A stretch of 7,131 bases of DNA, taken from Bacteroidia bacterium. GTDB taxonomy: Bacteria > Bacteroidota > Bacteroidia > Flavobacteriales > NORP286. The first letter of the stretch is position 1. Every line of letters begins with the position of its first letter. A model generated the notes under the pieces. It was not told the origin of the DNA and did no database searches. It saw nothing but the letters and a program-made list of their open reading frames with translations. Below, one piece after another: positions 1-5,784 of the stretch. Position numbers and translations under genes: made by a program. The stretch covers positions 1 through 7,131 of the forward strand of contig JAESTI010000111.1 in NCBI GenBank assembly GCA_016763665.1, read 5' to 3'.

Positions 1-37
1 AGTAATATTAAGGACAAGGGTTACGTTTCTAAACTAA
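1..37 (+). CDS. Possible C-terminal end of an upstream gene
   Basis: The frame starting at base 2 is open to a TAA at 35-37 and would end in VILRTRVTFLN. The alternating hydrophobic and polar residues with a near-terminal Phe resemble the last strand of an outer-membrane beta-barrel, but eleven residues are too few to identify a family. The frame starting at base 1 is also open, to a TGA at 64-66 that would overlap the next start codon. I prefer the base-2 frame because its ending looks like a beta-strand and because I see no promoter in the 25 nt between its stop and the lipoprotein gene. This is a weak call. Confidence 0.25.
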   Translation, partial: VILRTRVTFLN

Positions 38-62
38 AATTAAAACAAAACCATTTTCACCA

Positions 63-1400
63 ATGAAACTAAAAAAAATCCTTCCAGTTTTTGTACTTGG
101 GTTTGCAGTTATTGCAATGTCAAGCTGTAATAAAGACAAGTATGGAGTAACCTACACATATAAAACAAAAAAAGCAGTTTATATGTCGTATGAAGACTTA
201 AGATCTTCTGTAAAATCTGATGATGTACAGGACCTTAAAAATCCTGGAAAAATTTACATGAAAGACAATTATCTTTTCGTAAATGAAGTTAAAAAGGGAA
301 TTCACATTATTGACAATACTGATCCCTCAAATCCGGTAAAAGAAAGTTTTATCAATATTCCGGGTATTAGGGACATTACTATTGTCGGCAATACATTGTA
401 TGCTGATAGTTATGTGGATTTTGTTACTATTGATATTTCTGATGTAAAAAATGTACAGGAAATCAGTAGAAAAGAACATGTTTTTCCTTATGAAGAAACC
501 CTTGATATGGAAGTTGAATGGGGAGAAAACTATGAGTACGATACTACAAAAGGCGTAGTTACTCATTGGGAGAAAGTTATAATAAGCGAAACTTTTACAA
601 ATGCCGATGACAGGCCTGAAACGCAGGAATGGTTGAAAGGAAAACAGGCTGAATCAGAAGCTGCAGATAACTCTACCGGAAAATCAGGTACTTCAACTGG
701 TTCTGCATCTGACGTTTATTGGGGAGGAACTGGATCAGGTGGTTCTATGTCAAGATTTGCTACCAAATGTGATATTTTATATGTTCTTACCAATTCGAAT
801 TTAATATCTTTTGATATTTCCAATCCAGGAAGCGCAGGAGAAGTGAACAGACAATATGTTGGTTGGAATGTTGAAACCATATTTCCACATGAAGATAAGT
901 TATATATTGGCGGACAGACAGGAATGCATATTTATGATGTGAGTGCTTGTGAAAATCCCAGCCTTATCTCAACTTATGACCATGTTACCAGCTGCGACCC
1001 TGTAATTGTGGATGGTGATTACGCATATGTAACTATCCGTTCAGGAACTGACTGCAGGTGGGGAACCAATATGCTTGATGTTGTAGATATTAGTGATCCA
1101 TATAACCCTACGGAAGTTTCTTCAACAGGAATGAGCAACCCTCATGGATTGGCAAAAGCTGGAAATAATCTTTTTGTATGTGATGGAAACAATGGATTAA
1201 AAGTATTTGATGTTTCTGATCCTACTGAAATTACCACAAAAAAGAACAGTTTCCCCGATATCAACGCTTTTGATGTAATCGCTGATAGGAAACACAGCAA
1301 TCTAATTATGATCGGTGAAGATGGATTGTATCAATATGACTACAGCGATATAGACAACATAAAACAATTTAGTGTTATACCTGTTGTTTCAACGGAGTAA
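63..1400 (+). CDS. LVIVD-repeat lipoprotein, probable beta-propeller
   Basis: This 445-residue protein starts with a lipoprotein signal peptide: Lys at 2, 4 and 5, a hydrophobic core at about 6-18, and the lipobox MSSC at 19-22, so Cys22 should be the lipidated first mature residue. Repeats of the LVIVD type follow, recognisable as 'x-YLFV-x(n)-GIHIIDNTDPSNP' (69-91), LYADSYVDFVTIDISD (112-127), LISFDISNP (247-255), LYIGGQTGMHIYDVS (280-294), MLDVVDISDPYNPTEV (337-352) and LFVCDGNNGLKVFDVSDP (370-387). Such repeats are expected to form beta-propeller blades. A long insert at about 137-235 separates the early and late repeats. It is acidic at first and then Ser/Gly/Thr-rich (about 203-229). 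No catalytic motif is visible, so the role is unknown; a surface or periplasmic binding scaffold is an inference. The ATG at 63 gives a complete signal peptide. The gene is followed by its own terminator and converges on the porin gene. Confidence 0.85.
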   Translation: MKLKKILPVFVLGFAVIAMSSCNKDKYGVTYTYKTKKAVYMSYEDLRSSVKSDDVQDLKNPGKIYMKDNYLFVNEVKKGIHIIDNTDPSNPVKESFINIPGIRDITIVGNTLYADSYVDFVTIDISDVKNVQEISRKEHVFPYEETLDMEVEWGENYEYDTTKGVVTHWEKVIISETFTNADDRPETQEWLKGKQAESEAADNSTGKSGTSTGSASDVYWGGTGSGGSMSRFATKCDILYVLTNSNLISFDISNPGSAGEVNRQYVGWNVETIFPHEDKLYIGGQTGMHIYDVSACENPSLISTYDHVTSCDPVIVDGDYAYVTIRSGTDCRWGTNMLDVVDISDPYNPTEVSSTGMSNPHGLAKAGNNLFVCDGNNGLKVFDVSDPTEITTKKNSFPDINAFDVIADRKHSNLIMIGEDGLYQYDYSDIDNIKQFSVIPVVSTE

Positions 1401-1422
1401 TTAGAAATATAAATTTATTATC

Positions 1423-1455
1423 AAGAAGCCTCGGTCGTGTGATCGGGGCTTTTTT
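1423..1455 (+). terminator. Intrinsic terminator of the lipoprotein gene
   Basis: An 11-bp stem pairs 1426-1436 with 1441-1451. It has two G:T wobbles (1431/1446 and 1434/1443) and a GTGT tetraloop at 1437-1440. The stem runs into a T tract at 1450-1455. The A residues just before the stem (1423-1424) can pair with T residues of the tract. The hairpin begins about 25 nt after the TAA at 1398-1400, on the same strand as the lipoprotein gene. This is a textbook Rho-independent terminator seen directly in the sequence. Confidence 0.85.
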
Positions 1456-1487
1456 GGTTTTACTGGTTCATACCCTTTATTGAAACG

Positions 1488-1521
1488 AAAAAACCTCCCC
1501 CTACCCCCTCCAAGAGGGGGA
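1488..1521 (-). terminator. G/C-rich hairpin terminator after the porin gene
   Basis: Read on the minus strand, TCCCCCT (1521-1515) can pair with AGGGGGA (1502-1496). The 7-bp stem is followed by GG and then six T residues (1493-1488), and it begins 10 nt after the porin stop codon. A competing hairpin also exists: CCCCCTC (1520-1514) pairs with GAGGGGG (1510-1504) across a 3-nt loop. Both use the same C-rich arm. The first structure places the stem next to the T run and is the better terminator. From memory, C-rich and G-rich hairpins of this kind are frequent between genes in Bacteroidota, so this may also be a copy of a dispersed repeat. Confidence 0.65.
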
Positions 1522-1531
1522 CAATATGATG

Positions 1532-3472
1532 TCAGTCAAAAAATTTCCAGAACAAGCCTACTTTCAGTTTGCGGTCGGGTATGGGGTAGTTGGCTACTTG
1601 AAAATAACCATTTTCGGGAAAACCTTGATTGACATTTTCCATTTTAATAAACATGCGGGCACTTTTGATCTTTGCGTTGATAAATACGTCTGCTGCAGGA
1701 TAATTTCCAATACTTAAGTCCTCTTGTCTGTAAAATTGGCCAGTGGCGGGCATGTAAGCATCTCCATAATAAGCAGTATTATAACGAATTGTTGTTCCTA
1801 TCTGCACTACTATTGCTTTCTCAAATAAATAATTCTCATAATAAAAACTATGTTTTGACCACCATTGCGGTACCCGTATAGTGCTACTAGATGATTGCTG
1901 AAAGACTCCTATGTTATAAAATCGAAACTTGCCAAATGCAAAATTCTTTGTAGCGTATGCTTGAAGTAGGTTAATGGTTCCTTTGTTTTGGCCTATTCTG
2001 GCAGCCTTGTCGAAATAAATATAATTGTCGATTAAATTGTATTTCACGCCAAGTAAAGCTTTTATTTTCTTGTTGGTCCAATTAAAGTACAATTGAGTAT
2101 TGTCTGTTTTATTCAGCATGTTATTCCAATCTAAAAAGTTGTCCATGTGCCTTATTTGAACCAAGCTGGGTGATTTTAGTTGCTTCAATCCTCCTAGTTT
2201 AACATAGTTATTATTTATGGGTTTAATTATTTCTGCTTTAGCCTTGTAATCTCCTACATTGAAACCATCAACTATGTATTGCCCACCAATAAACCACCTA
2301 AACGAGCTACTTTGAAAGTTTTCATACGAACCCTGCACTGATACATTTTGAAAATCATTTGAAAAATTGACAGAGGAAATAAGTCCACTATTTTCAACTT
2401 TAAAAGGCAAAAACAAATAATGTAAGCTATGACTTACGCTAACCGATACTATGCTTTTTTTAAATAAACCTTTTCGCAAAGAATCATTTTTATAATTAGG
2501 CAAAGTAGACCAGGAAATGGAATTGACTATTTTACGATGATATATAGAATCCATTGGTTGATCAGTGAAAACTGGTAAATAAGTATTTGCATAATAGCTA
2601 CTATCAGCAAACTCGTCTTCATATAGCTGGTATCCTCTGCTGATCTCGAATGAATGTGATAGGCGACTTGAAGGAGTAAGTATTTGAATTGTTATTGTAT
2701 CATTTAACTTCTTATCATGCTTTTTTCCAAAATTCCAGTATTGTTTTACATAAAATCCTTTTTGCTTTGTGTTATTTGACGCACCACTTAAGTTGACTTC
2801 TTCTATTGCCCTTATGTCAAATGATGGATTTTTAAAGATGTCAGTAGTCATCATGCCCCCATTTTCCTGTACATTTAAATAATTCAGCGTTCCATTGGTA
2901 ATCAAGTTGTATCTTTTATTTGATGATCTATACCAAATAAAGGCCAGTAAGTTTTTATAGTCAGTTTTTTGAGAAAAGTAAAAACCTTGAGAAACCAACC
3001 TCCGATATTTAACACCAAAGTTTAAATTCTTATTGATGTTTTGTGTATGCATTATAGTGAACATTTGCTCAGTCTTGCCACCTGCAACATATGTCATCTC
3101 AGAATATCTATTTTTAGCTCTGAAATACTGAACATCATCCTTGCCATATTTATACAGATCAAACTGATGATAACCTAAATCAAAGCCCGTTTTCTTAAAA
3201 GAATCAAAAATCAAACTTTTATGCGCAGTACCAATGTTGCCCAAAAACTTATAATCAAACTGCTGCTGATATATTGGGTTAAAATCATGTAAGTTATTGA
3301 TACTAGTATCTAATGAGTACAATGTAGTTGTTCCTTTATCTATTTCATTTTCTGTAGTATAAAGTATTTCAGAAGCATTGTACTTCATTTTGGTGCTGTC
3401 AGTTTTGCCAAAAGCAATGTAAACTGAACAAACAAAAAGTAAGAATGTGGAAATTTTGGTAGTAAGAATCAC
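1532..3472 (-). CDS. Putative outer-membrane porin (Bacteroidota family, PF14121-like)
   Basis: This is a 646-residue protein with an N-terminal export signal: MILTTK, then a hydrophobic stretch at 9-20 ending near IAFGK (19-23). The rest is rich in Tyr, Phe, Asn and Ser in alternating patterns expected for an outer-membrane beta-barrel, and it ends in FWKFFD with aromatic residues near the C-terminus. The segment NLNFGVKYRRL (149-159), followed by SQGFYFSQ (161-168), then SSNKRYNL (183-190) and NVQENGGM (200-207), matches what I remember of the Bacteroidota 'putative porin' family. The start is GTG at 3472. No ATG gives a full signal peptide: the first in-frame Met is residue 29, past the hydrophobic core, and an in-frame stop lies a short way upstream at 3511-3509. 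The substrate is unknown. A terminator lies 10 nt after the stop, and the upstream gap is filled with short repeats. Confidence 0.8.
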   Translation of the reverse strand: MILTTKISTFLLFVCSVYIAFGKTDSTKMKYNASEILYTTENEIDKGTTTLYSLDTSINNLHDFNPIYQQQFDYKFLGNIGTAHKSLIFDSFKKTGFDLGYHQFDLYKYGKDDVQYFRAKNRYSEMTYVAGGKTEQMFTIMHTQNINKNLNFGVKYRRLVSQGFYFSQKTDYKNLLAFIWYRSSNKRYNLITNGTLNYLNVQENGGMMTTDIFKNPSFDIRAIEEVNLSGASNNTKQKGFYVKQYWNFGKKHDKKLNDTITIQILTPSSRLSHSFEISRGYQLYEDEFADSSYYANTYLPVFTDQPMDSIYHRKIVNSISWSTLPNYKNDSLRKGLFKKSIVSVSVSHSLHYLFLPFKVENSGLISSVNFSNDFQNVSVQGSYENFQSSSFRWFIGGQYIVDGFNVGDYKAKAEIIKPINNNYVKLGGLKQLKSPSLVQIRHMDNFLDWNNMLNKTDNTQLYFNWTNKKIKALLGVKYNLIDNYIYFDKAARIGQNKGTINLLQAYATKNFAFGKFRFYNIGVFQQSSSSTIRVPQWWSKHSFYYENYLFEKAIVVQIGTTIRYNTAYYGDAYMPATGQFYRQEDLSIGNYPAADVFINAKIKSARMFIKMENVNQGFPENGYFQVANYPIPDRKLKVGLFWKFFD

Positions 3473-3486
3473 TGAATTGAATAGAG

Positions 3487-3514
3487 TAAATAGTTTATAG
3501 CTAATAGCTTATAG
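3487..3514. repeat. 7-bp tandem repeat array, 4 units, upstream of the porin gene
   Basis: On the + strand the units are TAAATAG (3487), TTTATAG (3494), CTAATAG (3501) and CTTATAG (3508), consensus YTWATAG. All four end in ATAG. The array starts 15 nt upstream of the porin start codon. It would lie in the 5' untranslated leader if the promoter proposed at 3525-3556 is used. Confidence 0.7.
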
Positions 3515-3518
3515 AACT

Positions 3519-3574
3519 AATACACAAATTTACGCATTTACTAATATACGAATCAACAAATACACGATTTTACG
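3519..3574. repeat. 8-bp degenerate tandem repeat array, 7 units
   Basis: On the + strand the units are AATACACA, AATTTACG, CATTTACT, AATATACG, AATCAACA, AATACACG and ATTTTACG, consensus about AATWYACG (CGTRWATT on the coding strand). They run without gaps from 3519 to 3574 and stop six bases before the stop codon of the secreted-protein gene. Together with the neighbouring 7-bp array they make up most of the 108-nt gap between the two genes. Confidence 0.7.
3525..3556 (-). promoter_or_regulatory. Possible Bacteroidota-type promoter of the porin gene
   Basis: On the minus strand TAAATTTG (3532-3525) fits the Bacteroidota -7 box TAnnTTTG. A TTG (3556-3554) lies 21 nt upstream as a candidate -33 box, giving an inferred leader of about 45 nt. 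Both boxes fall inside the 8-bp repeat array, so the match could be an accident of AT-rich repeats. Read-through from the upstream gene is the alternative. Confidence 0.35.
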
Positions 3575-3580
3575 AAAAAG

Positions 3581-4972
3581 TTAATCTGCTTTAACTATTT
3601 TTTCGACCAAAATATTATCATTTACGGTGAGTTTTAGAAGGTAAATCCCCTTACCAATAATATGATTCCCTACTGGAACTATGACTTCACCATTATTGGC
3701 ATTTACTTTTTCTTTGAAGATCAGGCCTCCCTTCAAATCATAAACTTCCAGAAAAGCTTCACCGATTATTTCGATTCCTTCAATATTGATATTTTCAGTA
3801 AATGGGTTTGGATAAACTTTAAAGCCAGCCATTGTTCTCTCAATATCATAAATAGAATTAACTGCATTTGTAGCATCCAAAACAAAAAGTCCGTATTGCA
3901 TATCAGAAGCTAACAAGATACCTGAAGGTAAATGCGGATAAATACCCCAATTACCTTTATACAGTTTTACATAATCACTATCAGGGTAAGTTTCATAAAA
4001 ACCAGTTTGAATAACATTAGTTGGATCACCCATGTAAAATATCCTAGTACCATCAAAATAATAGGAACAGTAGATATAATTTCCTTTGATGATAACATTG
4101 TGTACTATTGAATTTGTATCAACTCCGGAATTAAAAGTATCCATGAATTTTAGATCAGATGGATCAGAGACATCGTATAGTTTAAGGTCTGCGCCTAAAT
4201 TTTCATCACAAAAAACATAATACTTGCTATCGCCTGACAGCCAGCCTGAATGATTATATCCTGAATCTGGATAATCAGATAAAGAACCAATATTTACATG
4301 AAGGGCTGTATCAGAAAAATCAACAATTCTTAGTCCGTCACTGCCTGCATTTAAATACGCTGTATCGTTTCTTACATAACAATCATGTACATAAGGTCCG
4401 GGATAAGCATATATAAACTCTGGCCTTTTAGGATTTTTTAATGAATAGAGATACATGGAATGCATTCCGGTTATATCTGTTACGCCACAAACATATAGTT
4501 TGGCTGTTGCCGTATCAATAAAAATGTTGTGCGACCTTTTAAATAAACTATCACTATCATAAAAAACATTAACAGAATCCGGTAAAAAACTCAGATCAGC
4601 GATTTGTAGTGTACTTGAGCCTTCATCAGAAACTATATACAAATATCCCTTATAATCATGAAAATCACGATGAACGATAATACTTCCCTGTTGAGCCCCA
4701 GGAATAAAATCAGCTTCATAAGCATTTTGCGGATCGGTTACATCAAAAATATGCGTACCGGATGTACTGCCAATGATTGCATACTCCTTTCCATTAACAA
4801 CTACTCCCCAAACTTCATTGTAAACATTATCATAGAAACCCGAACCAACTAGTGATGTATCTTCCCAATGAAAAAGCAGATCGATGTTTTTGCTGTCTTG
4901 AGCAATAGTATTAGTTGTGAGTATTGCGTAATGAGTTATGAGTGCCAGTAATATTACTACTAATCGCTTCAT
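3581..4972 (-). CDS. Secreted choice-of-anchor-B / LVIVD-type protein with T9SS sorting domain
   Basis: This 463-residue protein has three parts. Residues 1-25 form a signal peptide, MKRLVVILLALI followed by an unusually polar stretch, with likely cleavage near TIAQ (22-25). Residues about 29-370 carry LVIVD-like repeats with the conserved His pattern I associate with the choice-of-anchor B family: GTHIFDVTDP (72-81), HRDFHDYKGYLYIVSDEG (101-118), SHNIFID (147-153), YVHDCYV (194-200), LRIVDFSD (214-221), HSGWLSGD (241-248), LKLYDVSDP (263-271) and HNVIIKGNYIY (291-301). Residues about 384-463 form a type A T9SS sorting domain, recognisable from FKVYPNPF (384-391), LEVYDLKG (408-415) and GIYLLKL (442-448). 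The protein is therefore expected to cross the outer membrane through T9SS and be anchored or released. No enzymatic motif is visible and its ligand is unknown. Its ATG overlaps the phosphorylase stop by one base (TAATG), which suggests translational coupling. A 7-bp repeat array lies inside the signal-peptide codons. Confidence 0.88.
   Translation of the reverse strand: MKRLVVILLALITHYAILTTNTIAQDSKNIDLLFHWEDTSLVGSGFYDNVYNEVWGVVVNGKEYAIIGSTSGTHIFDVTDPQNAYEADFIPGAQQGSIIVHRDFHDYKGYLYIVSDEGSSTLQIADLSFLPDSVNVFYDSDSLFKRSHNIFIDTATAKLYVCGVTDITGMHSMYLYSLKNPKRPEFIYAYPGPYVHDCYVRNDTAYLNAGSDGLRIVDFSDTALHVNIGSLSDYPDSGYNHSGWLSGDSKYYVFCDENLGADLKLYDVSDPSDLKFMDTFNSGVDTNSIVHNVIIKGNYIYCSYYFDGTRIFYMGDPTNVIQTGFYETYPDSDYVKLYKGNWGIYPHLPSGILLASDMQYGLFVLDATNAVNSIYDIERTMAGFKVYPNPFTENINIEGIEIIGEAFLEVYDLKGGLIFKEKVNANNGEVIVPVGNHIIGKGIYLLKLTVNDNILVEKIVKAD
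4909..4943. repeat. 7-bp tandem repeat array, 5 units, inside signal-peptide codons
   Basis: On the + strand the units are TATTAGT (4909), TGTGAGT (4916), ATTGCGT (4923), AATGAGT (4930) and TATGAGT (4937), consensus WATGAGT with GT fixed at the end of every unit. The array covers codons 10-22 of the secreted-protein gene (ALITHYAILTTNT). Because seven is not a multiple of three, the DNA repeat does not give a protein repeat. The units differ by up to three bases, so the array is old or degenerate. Confidence 0.65.
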
Positions 4973-5784
4973 TATAGTGATGAAATTAATTCTTTGAGAA
5001 TTGTGGTCATTTTTGGTTCAGCCTCATTTGCTACTGCAATGATCTCTTCAATTTTCGCTTCCTTTAGTGTTTCCGGAAAACACTCATCAGTAATAACGGA
5101 TATTGCAAAAACAGGAATTCCGGTATGATTGGCAACGATCACTTCAGGAATAGTTGACATTCCTACTACATCTGCACCGATAGTTTTAAGGAATGTATAT
5201 TCTGCACGAGTTTCCAAGTTAGGACCGGGAACCCCCACATAAACACCTGTATGGACAGTTATACCATTTTGGCTGGCTATTTCATTTGCTTTATTTATCA
5301 TTTCTTTGTCATAAGGATTACTCATATCAGGAAATCGAGCACCAAGTTCCTCATAGTTCTCCCCTATCAATGGATTCGTTGGAAATAGATTTATATGATC
5401 CTGAATGATCATCAATTCACCTTTTTTATAATCCGGGTTCATGCAACCGCAAGCATTAGAAATGAACAATCGCTTAATTCCCAGTTCTTTCATCACTCTA
5501 ACGGGAAAAGTAACCTGTTTCATATCATATCCTTCATAGTAATGAAACCTTCCTTGCATGGCAACCACGGTCTTATCTCCTATTTTACCAAATATTAACT
5601 TACCACTATGCGATTCTACAGTAGAAACGGGGAAATTAGGTATTTCACTATAATCCAATGATGCAATTGTTTCAATTTCATCAGCCAATTTACCCAAACC
5701 TGTTCCCAAAATAATTCCAAAATCAAGTTGGGAATCAACCTTTGACCTGATGTATTCCGCAGTTACTTTTATTTGCTCAATCAT
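4972..5784 (-). CDS. punA: Purine nucleoside phosphorylase, trimeric class
   Basis: The enzyme cleaves purine nucleosides with phosphate to free base and ribose-1-phosphate in cytoplasmic purine salvage. I chose the ATG at 5784, giving 270 residues beginning MIEQIKVT, which is the usual family length. It overlaps lpxK by 8 nt. A second ATG at 5796 adds only MERV. Numbering from 5796, visible motifs are the phosphate loop GTGLG (31-35), ESHSG with His63, MQGRFHYYEGY (80-90) with Arg83 and His85, SNACG (113-117), GPNLETRAEY (191-200) with the base-binding Glu195, and GMSTIPEVIVANH (212-224). The base-specificity loop reads ITDEC (235-239). Asp237 stands where human PNP has Asn243, and Ile249 where it has His257, so substrate range could differ from a strict inosine/guanosine enzyme. 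The stop overlaps the next start as TAATG. Methylthioadenosine phosphorylase is the main alternative. Confidence 0.92.
   Translation of the reverse strand: MIEQIKVTAEYIRSKVDSQLDFGIILGTGLGKLADEIETIASLDYSEIPNFPVSTVESHSGKLIFGKIGDKTVVAMQGRFHYYEGYDMKQVTFPVRVMKELGIKRLFISNACGCMNPDYKKGELMIIQDHINLFPTNPLIGENYEELGARFPDMSNPYDKEMINKANEIASQNGITVHTGVYVGVPGPNLETRAEYTFLKTIGADVVGMSTIPEVIVANHTGIPVFAISVITDECFPETLKEAKIEEIIAVANEAEPKMTTILKELISSL

Noticed and set aside
22..29. TACGTTTC as a -7 promoter box for the lipoprotein gene
   Set aside because: It differs from TAnnTTTG at the last base, and the expected -33 region falls at or beyond the window edge, so it cannot be judged.
327..566. Open frame on the minus strand inside the lipoprotein gene
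   Set aside because: It is antisense to a well-supported coding region, has no recognisable domain, and its composition is what the complement of that gene would give.
1494..1521. G-quadruplex on the minus strand
   Set aside because: There are only two runs of three or more G, both of five. A stable three-layer quadruplex needs four such runs. Hairpin pairing explains the sequence better.
1526..1717. Open frame on the + strand over the 3' end of the porin gene
   Set aside because: It is fully antisense to the porin coding region apart from a few bases and shows no family features. Similar antisense frames at 3662-3913, 4658-4852 and 5395-5598 are rejected for the same reason.
3487..3574. 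CRISPR array
   Set aside because: The repeat units are 7 and 8 bp and directly adjacent with no spacers. No cas-like gene is present.
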